Shown here in pieces: positions 9,092 to 18,499 of a DNA stretch of 64,000 nt. Position 1 is the first letter of the stretch. Every line of letters begins with the position of its first letter. Source of the DNA: Farysia itapuensis (lineage: Eukaryota; Basidiomycota; Ustilaginomycetes; Ustilaginales; Ustilaginaceae); NCBI GenBank assembly GCA_023212645.1, contig JALBYC010000036.1, forward strand, positions 1-64,000. The letters are read 5' to 3'. Below the pieces are notes generated by a model that did not search any database, was not told where the DNA came from, and saw only the letters and a program-made list of their open reading frames with translations. The translations under genes and the position numbers were made by a program.

Positions 9092-9716
9092 ATGTATCTC
9101 GTTCTACTGTACAACTTCCTCAGCTTGATTCTACCTATTCTTCAAACGGTCACGGCGACGAACCCGGTGCCGTTTCAAGAAGGGCTGCATGATTTCACGC
9201 AGAATATCCAGGCTGCACAAGAGTGGACAAGCGCAATGATGGCAACCAGAGCGCAGGCTGCAGCGTACATACCTCCCGGTCTCAGAGTAGGTTTGACGAC
9301 GTTCGTGCACCATTCTGCATGCGATGCTGATCCGTGTCTCATTACCCCGTGGGCACCGTCAGACGTTCCATTTCGGAGAAGACAACACCGGTCGATTGTA
9401 CTTTGGCATCGATTCACCTTTTGACGCTGTCTACTTCGAAGATGCTCATGGTAGCCCGCTCATCTTGCGAGAGCGATTGTCGACCAACCCCTCCTCAAGT
9501 CGTAGAGACGTCAGCTACGAGATCGTGGCAGACTACTCCGGACGCCATCCAGCACCGGGAGGTCGCGGTGAAAACGTGAGACCGGTGAGCTTCATATCCA
9601 TGCGGACGCACAAGGTATACGAAGTCGGACCGGTCAATCTACTCACCATTGCGTATCGCTTCTCTTGGCTGCATCTGCATCAAGACTTTTCCGAGAACCC
9701 ACACATACTTCTCTGA
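9092..9716 (+). CDS. Secreted protein, GEDNTGR family member 2
   Basis: Exons 9092-9286 and 9363-9716 flank a 76-bp phase-0 intron (donor GTAGGT, a slightly weak form; acceptor TCAG), giving 182 residues. Residues 1-22 form a signal peptide (ending VTA). The mature chain has no cysteine. The shared GEDNTGR block directly follows the intron, as in the preceding gene, and the first exon is also 65 codons. The C-terminal half is longer and Ser/Arg/Gly-rich. Function unknown; candidate effector by context. Confidence 0.78.
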
Positions 9717-10404
9717 TGTTGCAAATCTTTATGCTCGGCGTGATTGATCCTTTATTGTCTTCACTGCTTGCGTCTCAATAGGTCCGAGGACGAGATGACC
9801 GAAAGTAAAGCTCCAACACCGCCAAGGAAAAGATGAAGAAGTGCTCGTCGTACTGCGTTTTGAGCAGCCTTCTCATTTCGCGAGACGCGCACACAGTTTC
9901 CCCCACTTTGTTCGTTCTCGGCAAGCGCGCTTCGACGCAACTTGTTCGGGCAGCTGTGCTTCGAATGGCGGCGGTTCACTCTTTGGCCGAGACCGATAGT
10001 GTGTGCTGACCAAGAAAATGAAGGTTCGAGCACCACGTCCCACTTGACTTGGTCTTCCGATGCTGCCATATGCTTCTGCAGGCGCTCGAGGCCGCACGCT
10101 TGAACCGTCTCAATATCGTCGGCAATGATGGAGAACCTAGTGTGTGAACAGCGCGGATATTTGCATATGCAACGACGGACATTACAAGCATGCGGTCTGG
10201 TTTGTCAGCGTGGCGACGTCGTCGGCACTGTGTGCTTGCCCTTCCGGTAAATCCTGTAGCGAACATCCCCGGTCAAATCAACACATTTCACGGCGCTAAC
10301 AACAAGGTTGAGAAGGTACAAAAAGAGCATGATCTGAAGAGCAGACAAAGTCCCCTCCTGTATAACCAACTCCGCGTACCCTTCGATACTTCTGACTGGC
10401 AAAC
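9717..10404 (+). other. Intergenic upstream of the last secreted-protein gene
   Basis: Short minus-strand frames here have no signal peptide or recognisable domain and look like noise. No repeat seen. Confidence 0.45.
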
Positions 10405-11059
10405 ATGAAGACTTTTTCTCCCCTGCTTGGGTTTCTTCTCGCAGCTGTTCTGCTATCCTGCTTAGGAGGAGAAGCGCAAGGTGCTCCTATGCCAGGTGGT
10501 TTGTTCAGCAAAGGGAGTATTGAAGTAGTCGAAGAAGGCGAACGCGTTGCAGCAGAGTCGTCCGGCTTCTTCTCGCTTTCACGAAAGTCATCCAAAGCAG
10601 CTCGGAAAGCGGCTGCCAAAGCATCAGGTGCGGACCCTTTGAAGACACCCGAGCGGCTCCAAGCGGTAAGTCACTTGAATAGGATCAAATTTCGAGCGAG
10701 TCACTGACCACAATCAATCTGACCGTTCGCAGCAAGCTTGGCTATCCGAGCCAGCTCAACAGAGCTACATGAATCGAGCTCAGCAAGTCCGAATCGAGCA
10801 GTCGTATAATCAATTGCTCGAACAAGAAGCCGAATTCAACCGAGTCTTCGATGAAAGACGTCGAGCTGGGTCGATTGCAGGCGGACGCAGTTCTGTAGAT
10901 CGCAACCGATTGTCTGTTTCAGAGCGACCTCGCGGTAGTACGCCTGAACGAGTTGTGAAACTTCCACCCCCTGTTCCGAAAGACGCGCGCGGCAAAGACA
11001 AGAGGCCCGATACGCCCGTTCCCTACTACAGGCGTCCACGAGACGATTTTGTCCAATGA
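10405..11059 (+). CDS. Secreted Gln/Arg-rich protein, one intron
   Basis: Exons 10405-10665 and 10733-11059 join across a 67-bp phase-0 intron (donor GTAAGT, acceptor GCAG), giving 195 residues. A signal peptide of about 26 residues ends at EAQG. The mature chain is cysteine-free: a Ser/Lys/Ala-rich stretch, a Gln/Glu-rich helical-looking segment (RIEQSYNQLLEQEAEF), then a basic, Pro-rich low-complexity tail. It has no resemblance to the other cluster families and no known domain. It closes the cluster and is convergent with the next gene. Confidence 0.75.
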
Positions 11060-11385
11060 TCAGACCATGCCAAGGTCCTCAACGGGGTTTCGGCTCCTTT
11101 CTTGGGAGTAAACGAGGCCAAAAGCCGTCCATGTCGCCAACCTATCTCCGCATTGCAATTTTTCCATCCCTTCTCGCCATCGCGTGTTGCCCGGTTGAAC
11201 AGGTTTTCTATTATTATATAGTGACTAAGTTGAGCTGTCCAATACTGTCATGCAAGGCAATGGCGGTGGGGGAGAAGGGATTGTGTAGCAGGGGGTTGGG
11301 GACCGTCTCAGTGGGAGCTGCAGAAAGAGACGTGTCGCGTTAGTACATGCAAACGATGCTGATGTCGTTCGCAAAGCCGGACTTA
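11060..11385. other. Convergent 3' intergenic region
   Basis: Two genes end here from opposite strands. An AT-rich stretch lies near 11210-11222; no gene is seen. Confidence 0.45.
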
Positions 11386-13044
11386 CTAATCGTACTTGCT
11401 GAAAAACTTCTCCGAATCAGTAGTTTCAGCGCTGTGGTTTGCGCCTCTCTTGCGGCCTCGTTTGAGTTCTTGTTGCGCCCTGAGTTCCCGGTCTTCTCGC
11501 AGCCAGGCGAGTGAGACATTGAGCAAGGGGGACAGATCGCGGTCCTTATCGATGATCGACTGAGGCGGTAGAGCAGCAATGTCGCCCGGGGTTTTTGCAG
11601 GCCAGTCGATGGGAAGAGCCGTCGTGGTTGACCCTAGACGCATGTGCGCAAGGTGAGTGGGGAATGCCTGAAGGCCATCAAAGATGTGGGTGGCGTAGAT
11701 GATTGTGGCCCCACGCTGCTCGGTCTCAGTCTTGAGGAAATCAAGCAAATCCGCCCGGACCTGGACGTCGAGGTCGACTGTGACCTCGTCGAGCAACAGC
11801 AGCTCCCAGGGCTCCATCAGGCCCATACACAGCTGCACGCGTCTACGCTCTCCGTCTGAGATCGCATGCATGTGCCAAGTCAGATCGACATCCAGGATAT
11901 CTAGCAGACGGTTGCGTCGTTCCTTGTGGCGGTAACCGCCGACCGAGTCTAAGAAGGTGGATACCACAATATCGGACCTCACCACGGGGTTCATGGCCCA
12001 CTCTGTGCCGAGGTAGGTGACTCCTCGGGGCGAGTCACGGAACACGTCTTTATCGAAGACGCGCACTTTGCTATCGCACAGCTTCTTGCCAGCTAACAGG
12101 CGCAGGAGGGTGGACTTGCCTGCTCCATTAGCACCGATCAGCAGGCATCGACTGCCGCGTTCAAGCCGCAAGCTGCAGTGCTCGAGCGCAGGCGGGATGG
12201 CGGGACTAAAAGTGAAAGTGAGGTCGGCCACTTCGACCGCCAAAACTTGTCCTTCAGGCAGAGCAAGGTCCTTGCCATTGGTGTTGTCGATAATTCCGCC
12301 CGATGCAGTGCTGACGGGACCTTGAGGCTTGTTCCAATCCCAGTATCCGTTACCGGTCGCGCTGACTTGCTTGGCGAGCCGCACAGCTTCGGCCAGCACT
12401 GTCTCGCCGCAAGCATCGATGTTGGAGGCGTCACAGTCGACGAAGCTTACAAGCCCTCGGCCTGCTTCTGAAATGAAACCTTCTTCGACGGCAAGATCTA
12501 TCTGTTGTCGCATGGGGGTGTAAAATCCATTGACGTTGAGAAGAACCATGGGTTTACGGTGGATGCCGAGCTGAGTCCAGGTGATCATTTCCATGACCTC
12601 TTCAAAGGTCCCATACCCGCCAGGAAGTCCAATGAAGCCCAGACTGGTTTCTGTAGCCATACGCTGCTTGCGTTCGTGCATGGACTGCACTACCACCGTC
12701 TCAACGTGTCCGCTGCCGCTGTCTGGATTTAGCACTGTAGGGCCGGTGCCCTCGTTTGACATGACAGCACTACTCTTGTGGCCAGGATGCCCTTGAGGTA
12801 CAGTGGTGACCATGACCTGCGGAATGACACCCAGAACGTGACCGCCTGCTTCGAAGACAGCCTGCGAAACACCGCTCATGCAGCCTCGGGAGCCACCGCC
12901 GTACACGAGCCGAATGCCGTTCTTGGCCAGAGCATTACCGACGCTGGCTGCGGCAGCCATATACTCGGGCTTCTTGCCCGGCGAAGAGCCGCAGAACACG
13001 CATATTGAGTCGTTGTAGTCGGCCATTGTCGAGTCAGCCGTCAT
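11386..13044 (-). CDS. LOG-type phosphoribohydrolase fused to a CAF16-like ABC ATPase
   Basis: One uninterrupted 552-codon frame holds two complete domains. Residues about 12-228 are a LOG/lysine-decarboxylase-like Rossmann domain with GGGSRG (49-54) and the signature PGGYGTFEE (141-149); LOG enzymes release free cytokinin bases from riboside monophosphates. Residues about 265-552 are an ABC ATPase resembling yeast Caf16, a CCR4-NOT-associated factor: Walker A GANGAGKST (304-312), signature SDGERRRVQ (396-404), Walker B LLLLDE (415-420), H-loop ATH (451-453). A linker of about 40 residues joins them. There is a Ser/Gly-rich insert at about 88-116 in the LOG part. No splice-like boundary is needed. 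ATG at 13044; a second ATG lies six codons in. Divergent from the next gene. Confidence 0.88.
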   Translation of the reverse strand: MTADSTMADYNDSICVFCGSSPGKKPEYMAAAASVGNALAKNGIRLVYGGGSRGCMSGVSQAVFEAGGHVLGVIPQVMVTTVPQGHPGHKSSAVMSNEGTGPTVLNPDSGSGHVETVVVQSMHERKQRMATETSLGFIGLPGGYGTFEEVMEMITWTQLGIHRKPMVLLNVNGFYTPMRQQIDLAVEEGFISEAGRGLVSFVDCDASNIDACGETVLAEAVRLAKQVSATGNGYWDWNKPQGPVSTASGGIIDNTNGKDLALPEGQVLAVEVADLTFTFSPAIPPALEHCSLRLERGSRCLLIGANGAGKSTLLRLLAGKKLCDSKVRVFDKDVFRDSPRGVTYLGTEWAMNPVVRSDIVVSTFLDSVGGYRHKERRNRLLDILDVDLTWHMHAISDGERRRVQLCMGLMEPWELLLLDEVTVDLDVQVRADLLDFLKTETEQRGATIIYATHIFDGLQAFPTHLAHMRLGSTTTALPIDWPAKTPGDIAALPPQSIIDKDRDLSPLLNVSLAWLREDRELRAQQELKRGRKRGANHSAETTDSEKFFSKYD

Positions 13045-13184
13045 GTTTGTTGGACAAGAAGAAAGCCGTTACTCCACGTGCCAATCCGTTTATAGTTTAG
13101 GCAAGCAATTGTCGGATTTCGGCAATTTCGGCGAATTGACCGGGACTGTGCCGCTTGTGTTTGCTACACCATACTCACACTAAC

Positions 13185-14236
13185 ATGAGTACGTTTGATG
13201 CGCACGAGTACGACGCGCAGGAGGTTCTTAGGCATTATAAAGAACATGGCTATGTAATTGTAAATGGCCTTGTGTCAGACAAAGATCCGTCACCTCTTGG
13301 ACTAAATTCACTCCGACAAAAGACAGACAGGGCTGTTCTTGCGACTCGGCAGGGAACATGGAAGCAGCGTAGAGTCGTGGGTAACGCATTCCCACCTTTC
13401 GACAAGGAGAACGTAGACAGCTGGGGTGTTCAGCACATCATGGATCCTAAATTGGATGATGCCACCGCAGAGACTGGCCTGACGGACACCTTCAGACAAT
13501 TCTATGGTAGCCCGGTTTTGCTTGGTATTGCGTCGGTGCTGCTCGAATGTTCGACAGAGAGCATGCAGATGGAACTCTTCAACCTTTTGATTCAACCCTC
13601 TTCACACTACTTTGCGCTCGGGTGGCATCGAGACGATATTCGGCCCGAAGTGGACCAGTGCGAAGAACAAAAGAGACTAGCGACCCCTACGTATGGTGTC
13701 CAATTCAATACAGCGCTATGGGAGGACGAGTGTCTCTTCATTGTGCCGACTTCTCATAGACGCTTGCGTTCCGCCGCAGAACGTACAGCAAATCTGGCGC
13801 GCCCGCCTGGAGCAGTACAGGTGACTGAAGCTGGGACCGATTTTGACGGCAAGTGGGAAGTAGATCCCCCATCGACGCTTCAGGTGCGTCTTGCGCCCGG
13901 TCAAACGGTGTTTTACTCACAGCGCATCTTGCATCGTGCCTCGTACACTCCCAGTCGCAAACGAGCCACCCTCCATGGATGCTATGGTGACGCGAGTGCG
14001 CCAGCAGGAGCGGCTGAACGTGCGCGAAATGTCCTGCAACACGGTCTAGAGTGGATGCGTGATCCCGTCTTTGGCGCCTCATTGCCTGACCCATTGCAGC
14101 CAAGTAAGTGTGTTGCCATCACAGAGGGTACACGGCTCACTGACACAGAGACGATCCAGTGTGGAAGAATCTCATGCGTATGGACAGTGCCTATTCGAGC
14201 GAACAGCTGGGCTATTCGCTTGCCAATAATGACTAG
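13185..14236 (+). CDS. Phytanoyl-CoA dioxygenase (PhyH)-family oxygenase
   Basis: This is a predicted Fe(II)/2-oxoglutarate oxygenase of 331 residues. The iron ligands would be His148 and Asp150 (in GWHRDD) and His250 (ILHRAS), with a basic residue of RKRATLHG (about 258-260) binding 2-oxoglutarate. Exons are 13185-14103 and 14160-14236; the 56-bp intron (GTAAGT, CCAG) replaces an implausible read-through tail with a short ending that looks like the family C-terminus (GYSLANND). The ATG at 13185 was chosen; the frame upstream lacks ATG. The substrate cannot be told. Only 140 bp separate it from the divergent LOG-ABC gene, so they may share a promoter. Confidence 0.82.
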
Positions 14237-14334
14237 CGCGGTATTTGCACGTCATTTGCGCTCTAAAATGTGTGTGACAGATTTGCAGTCTCATCTCCAT
14301 CTCCTTTCACCTACTTGAGAGCCATACTCACATC

Positions 14335-14631
14335 ATGTCACAGTGTCCGTTGGGCTTCAAGGGCACGCCGCCCATTGGTCATCCTCCTGTACCCGGTATG
14401 CACACCGGCGACTCTACCAAAGCTTCCGCCCACCGAGCACCACGTCTTTCCGACATGCTCAAAAATCAGTATCTCATCTTGCTACTTGAAGTGCTATTCC
14501 TGCTTATGGCTGTCTACATCGCTCGCAACGGGTTCCCATCGGTCGTGACCAAGACTCTCGGCTCATACCTTCCACGCACCTCTTCGTCGGCTACATCCAC
14601 GCGCGCAAGAGTACCCACAAAATCAGAGTAG
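14335..14631 (+). CDS. Small single-pass membrane protein, unknown
   Basis: A 98-residue frame with a His/Pro-rich N-terminus (starting MSQCPLGFKG), one hydrophobic segment at about residues 46-63, and a Ser/Thr/Arg-rich tail. It starts about 100 bp after the dioxygenase gene on the same strand. No family was recognised. It could be a small organellar or ER tail-spanning protein; this is a guess from the topology only. Confidence 0.55.
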   Translation: MSQCPLGFKGTPPIGHPPVPGMHTGDSTKASAHRAPRLSDMLKNQYLILLLEVLFLLMAVYIARNGFPSVVTKTLGSYLPRTSSSATSTRARVPTKSE

Positions 14632-14795
14632 CCGAAAAGGTCGCCCAAGTCGCAAATTCATCGAACACGGACACAGTCTTTCACACGCTATCGCAGTATC
14701 CCTCGCCTGTCACAACAAATATCTTGTCACAGTAGCAGTCAATTTTTTTGTCTTGCTGTGATGAGCTGACGGACGAGTAAGCGGACTGGTGATCG

Positions 14796-15131
14796 TCAAT
14801 GATAGTGTGCTGAAGATTCGAGAATGATCTCCATCAGCCACTCTAGCGTCTCTGATGATATTACTGCAGAGTCGAAGGGTGCGTAGACCAAACCATGACC
14901 GCGTACGTGGTGCATTTGTTGCATCCAGTACGCGGCCTTTGGCGATGGTACCACCTTGGTCTTTGACCAAAGCTCCCTCTGTTTCGACCAGAGCGTGCCC
15001 TGTGCGCGGTCGCAGGGAACCTTGTTGCTCTCGTTGAGCGGCAGGGAGAGGGTGTGCTTTGCAAAGACACTGCTCAGCCACTGCCGCTCAGCATCGGTGG
15101 AAAGAGTGTCCTGCGTCGGGTCGGTCAGCAT
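14796..15131 (-). CDS. Hypothetical protein, 111 residues
   Basis: An ATG-initiated frame with ordinary amino-acid composition and no low complexity. It has no signal peptide or membrane segment and no domain I recognise. Its ATG lies about 90 bp from a divergent start at 15220, a layout common in this window. It may be a real small gene or chance; introns cannot be excluded. Confidence 0.35.
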   Translation of the reverse strand: MLTDPTQDTLSTDAERQWLSSVFAKHTLSLPLNESNKVPCDRAQGTLWSKQRELWSKTKVVPSPKAAYWMQQMHHVRGHGLVYAPFDSAVISSETLEWLMEIILESSAHYH

Positions 15132-15161
15132 GTACCTTTTGACGACATCCCTGACTTCTCT

Positions 15162-15167
15162 TATAAA
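15162..15167 (+). promoter_or_regulatory. TATA box upstream of the HUT1 locus
   Basis: TATAAA on the plus strand, 53-58 bp before the ATG at 15220 and more than 300 bp before the HUT1 ATG at 15496. This suggests that transcription begins near 15190. Confidence 0.5.
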
Positions 15168-15219
15168 GTTTGGCTTTTCACTTTTTCCCCATGCTGATAA
15201 TCACATCTTACCAGCAACG

Positions 15220-15333
15220 ATGGAATCAGACTCTGCATCAGCATATGCCCCTCCCAACGCCATCGTATCGCCGAAGACCTGTTCATCCTGTGATGTGGTG
15301 AAGTCGCACAAGCTGCGAGACATCGGAGTGTGG
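15220..15333 (+). other. Possible leader exon or upstream ORF of the HUT1 gene
   Basis: An ATG-led stretch of 38 codons (beginning MESDSASAYA, with a CSSC pair) ends exactly at a good donor, GTGAGT (15334). Acceptors at 15389-15390 or 15413-15414 would join it in frame to the transporter and add an N-terminal extension of roughly 65-75 residues. Alternatively it is an upstream ORF (49 codons if unspliced) or a 5'-UTR exon. The TATA box at 15162 fits any of these. Confidence 0.4.
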
Positions 15334-15495
15334 GTGAGTCAGGAGTCGTGCTCGTCGCGCTCGTCGTGAGTTCGTGGACGTTGATATTAGATCGCAATTG
15401 ATCGACTCGCACAGCGCACAGTCGCACTTTGCATTCACATTTTGCACTTTGACGTGCATGCATGCAGTAGACCAACACTTTCTTTACCACCAACA

Positions 15496-16674
15496 ATGAC
15501 ACTGGTGCAGTTGGGGCTGTGTGCCGGCTCCATCTACACTACCTTTCTGTTATGGGGTCTCTTGCAGGAGCGTCTGACCAAGACGCCATATGTGGCCCAT
15601 CCGACACTGTTGCATCCTAGTCCGACACCGGAGTACTTCCGCTCACCTTTGTTCCTCAACACGATTCAGGCGCTGCTGTCTTCCATTGTCGCGTGCGTCT
15701 ACCTACTCTACCGCAATCGAGGCTCACAGAGGAGCGTAGCGCAGGTGCTGGGACTGGAAGCATTAACGCCAGGCGGTGCTGCCAAGCTGGCCTCGGCAGC
15801 AGCACCCGTCGCCAACCGGACCCGGAACGCATCCGCCGCACCACCACCACCCTGGATTTCGCCCCTCTTGGTTCGCTACCTGGCCATCTCAGCGCTACAG
15901 AGCACGGCATCCCAACTCGGATTCTTGAGCCTGCGATACATTTCTTATCCGACACTCACGCTGGCCAAATCATGCAAGTTGGTTCCGGTACTGCTCATGA
16001 ACGTTGTGCTGTATCGCCGCAAGTTTGCTCCGTACAAGTACGCGGTGGTCATTCTGGTCACGCTGGGAATATGGCTGTTCATGGCGTTTGCGCCGAGTAG
16101 CTCGAGTAAAAAGGGCCGGGAGACAAGCAGTGTGTTCGGTCTGCTGCTCTGCTTCCTCAACCTTGTCCTTGACGGAGCAACCAACAGCACACAAGACGAG
16201 GTCTTTTCCAAGTTTGGTCGCAAATCAGTATCTGCTGGCCAGATGATGCTGGTTATGAACGCGCTATCGACTCTCATGATGGGTGCTACGATGCTTGTCC
16301 CGCTACACGCTATTGGTCTGGGCGGGACGGGAGCTAACGAACTGGCTACAGCACTCAGTTTCATACGTCGTCATCCTAATGTGGTACGCGACATGCTTGC
16401 CTACGCATTGGCGGGTGCAATCGGACAAGTTTCCATCTTTGAAACGCTAGAACGTTTCGGCAGTCTCACGCTCGTTTCCATCACTGTGACCCGCAAGCTG
16501 TTCACCATGCTGCTTTCCGTCGTCGTCTACAAGCATCAACTCGGGCTTCTTCAATGGGTCGGAGTCGCTGTTGTCTTTGCTGGTATCGGAATCGAGGCGC
16601 GAGAGAAACGGCGTGAAGGACTAGCAAAGCAAGTATTACAAGACCGTACGAAGGCACTCGCTAAAGACGCTTGA
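15496..16674 (+). CDS. HUT1: HUT1-type nucleotide-sugar (UDP-galactose) transporter
   Basis: A 392-residue polytopic membrane protein of the UAA/SLC35B family. The start (residues 1-32) resembles the Hut1/SLC35B1 N-terminus, with GSIYTTFLLWGLLQE as first membrane helix. Later features are LRYISYPTLTLAKSCKLVPV and the C-terminal TRKLFTMLLSVVVY plus a basic cytosolic tail. About ten helices can be seen. Known members are ER proteins carrying nucleotide sugars (UDP-galactose/UDP-glucose) or ATP/ADP; the substrate here is not determinable. A loop at about residues 80-125 is Ala/Pro-rich and longer than usual. The ATG at 15496 gives the family length, but an upstream exon at 15220 may extend it. 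Confidence 0.85.
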   Translation: MTLVQLGLCAGSIYTTFLLWGLLQERLTKTPYVAHPTLLHPSPTPEYFRSPLFLNTIQALLSSIVACVYLLYRNRGSQRSVAQVLGLEALTPGGAAKLASAAAPVANRTRNASAAPPPPWISPLLVRYLAISALQSTASQLGFLSLRYISYPTLTLAKSCKLVPVLLMNVVLYRRKFAPYKYAVVILVTLGIWLFMAFAPSSSSKKGRETSSVFGLLLCFLNLVLDGATNSTQDEVFSKFGRKSVSAGQMMLVMNALSTLMMGATMLVPLHAIGLGGTGANELATALSFIRRHPNVVRDMLAYALAGAIGQVSIFETLERFGSLTLVSITVTRKLFTMLLSVVVYKHQLGLLQWVGVAVVFAGIGIEAREKRREGLAKQVLQDRTKALAKDA

Positions 16675-16828
16675 GTCAGTGAGCTCGAGCGCTCCATCAA
16701 CAGCATCATGTCATTTTTCAAATTTTCGGATTTGCGGTATAATACTGTTAGACTCCGTAACCTCCACCATAGATTTTATTTCATATATGCCAATTTGCGC
16801 GCAATCATCAACTCGATCTTGTCCCACC

Positions 16829-18499
16829 ATGCCTGTGTTGAACAACGTGTCGCGGCGCACGATGGCCGTCGCTGCCTGGCCACGTCTGGCAGCTCAACCG
16901 CATCCCATGTCTATGCTCGCTCCCCGAGTGTTGTTACGAATTCAGCGTCCACGCTCCTTCGATCTCAAATCGCGACTGGAGCACAGGGGGTACGCTTCTC
17001 TGCGTAACGAAAGCGAGATCATGAGATCATTCAGCACGCCCTTTGGCGAGTTCATCAGCACGCTCTCGCGAATTGCGCGCATCATCTCGTTTTCGGCACT
17101 CGGACTATTTACTGTCGTCTTTGTTGGATACGAGGGCACACATCAGTATGTCGAGCATGTTCTGATGCCCTCCATGACCTCTCGCGAAAAGGACGAGTGG
17201 GGATGGAGCGATCAGGCCCTCGATGAGAGCTGGACTGGGAATTTTGCCAAGACTGGCACAGACTCGCGGCTAGGTATCAAGGGTCGTCACGCCGTGCGCT
17301 CTGCGTGGATGTGCGTTCACTGGGGTGCTGGCGTCTCCCCTAGCATCCTATTTGGCAACAGCGGAGCTGGATTAGGCCGCACCACCAATGTCTCCATGCC
17401 CAGCGCCAGCACACAAAGCATGCAGGACAGTATGCTGATGGCTTCCAGGTACCTCGACCTGGCCATCGAGATCGCGGCAAAGAAGGGCGTTTCCCTTCCT
17501 GACCTTGACGCCGTCAGAGCAGGCATCGTGTCTCCTCAAGAAGCCCGAGCACAAGTTGCGAGCGTTGACCCCTTAGCCATCGCCCTCGAATCTCGCAAAG
17601 CTGCCGCCCTGGAGCGGCAAGGCTCATCAGGGGCGCTCGAAGCTGCATCGCTTATTTACGAGAATCTGCTGGAAATCGCCTCGGTCTCGACGACCGATCC
17701 GAGTAATGTAGCCCGTAGCGTGCGTTTGGCGGCCAAAGTCGGTGATCTAAAACAGGCTTTGGGTCGACGCGGCGAAGCGGTAGAATGGGCGCAGCGGGCA
17801 GTATCGCTCGCTGGACCAGCAGGTGACCAGGTCTTGTCATCTCCTCACGATGCGCCGACTTCATCGACAGTTCCGACACCGACGCCAGGCTTGACACGCG
17901 CGCTTATCACCGCACTTCTCTCGCTCTCGGCAATGTATGCCCAGAGCTCAGCCGCGCCCGGTGCTGACGCCAGCGCCGCGCTCCAGCAAGCGCTATCGGT
18001 TCAGTCTTCCGCGCTCAAATTGGCCGAGCTCGAATTGGACCGTACTGCCAACCCCTCTGTGCAAAGCAGCGCGCTTCCTGCTCGACTGCATTCGCTGTGG
18101 TTGACTCAACATCGCGCTGTCCTTGGTCTGCATCTAGCAGAGACTATATTCGCGCTGGAACAGAAAGGAAAGTCACGCTCTGGATCCGCACTCCGGAATC
18201 TGTTCGGAAAACCCGCCGCCGAGTCGGAACATGCGACAAGTCTGCAGTGGATTGGTCAGTCTCTGGCCCAGTCCGAAACGGTGATCCGTCAGCTTGGACT
18301 GCAGCCCGAAGCGGCGCTCAAGGTCAAGCCTAGACGCGCGGACGAGGAAGAAGTACTAAATCCGCAATTGCCCCTGAACACGGCTGTGTGGAAGCCGTCT
18401 ACGGTGACCCACCTGTTTGCTCAACGACTTGGTCGAGATGCGCTCCGTCTCCGAGCCACCGCCCTACGCTTGCGCAACATTCTCACCTCGACGCAGTAA
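16829..18499 (+). CDS. Putative mitochondrial membrane protein with helical repeats
   Basis: 556 residues from the ATG at 16829, which sits in a strong context (CCACCATGC); the open frame extends further upstream but reads as UTR. The N-terminus is Arg/Ala-rich and resembles a mitochondrial presequence (1-45). One membrane segment lies at about 83-101, followed by a large Ala/Leu-rich helical region (about 195-400) with TPR-like spacing. There is a Ser/Thr/Pro linker near residues 345-360. I cannot name a family; an inner-membrane protein with a soluble helical domain is the most I can infer. Confidence 0.7.
   Translation: MPVLNNVSRRTMAVAAWPRLAAQPHPMSMLAPRVLLRIQRPRSFDLKSRLEHRGYASLRNESEIMRSFSTPFGEFISTLSRIARIISFSALGLFTVVFVGYEGTHQYVEHVLMPSMTSREKDEWGWSDQALDESWTGNFAKTGTDSRLGIKGRHAVRSAWMCVHWGAGVSPSILFGNSGAGLGRTTNVSMPSASTQSMQDSMLMASRYLDLAIEIAAKKGVSLPDLDAVRAGIVSPQEARAQVASVDPLAIALESRKAAALERQGSSGALEAASLIYENLLEIASVSTTDPSNVARSVRLAAKVGDLKQALGRRGEAVEWAQRAVSLAGPAGDQVLSSPHDAPTSSTVPTPTPGLTRALITALLSLSAMYAQSSAAPGADASAALQQALSVQSSALKLAELELDRTANPSVQSSALPARLHSLWLTQHRAVLGLHLAETIFALEQKGKSRSGSALRNLFGKPAAESEHATSLQWIGQSLAQSETVIRQLGLQPEAALKVKPRRADEEEVLNPQLPLNTAVWKPSTVTHLFAQRLGRDALRLRATALRLRNILTSTQ

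Noticed and set aside
641..11059. Secondary-metabolite gene cluster
   Set aside because: No PKS, NRPS, terpene synthase, P450 or transporter gene is present; products are small secreted proteins. The LOG and PhyH genes beyond the cluster do not by themselves make a pathway.
12138..12434. Separate genes for the LOG and ABC halves
   Set aside because: The frame is continuous across the linker with no stop, no in-frame ATG at the boundary with better context, and no splice pair needed.
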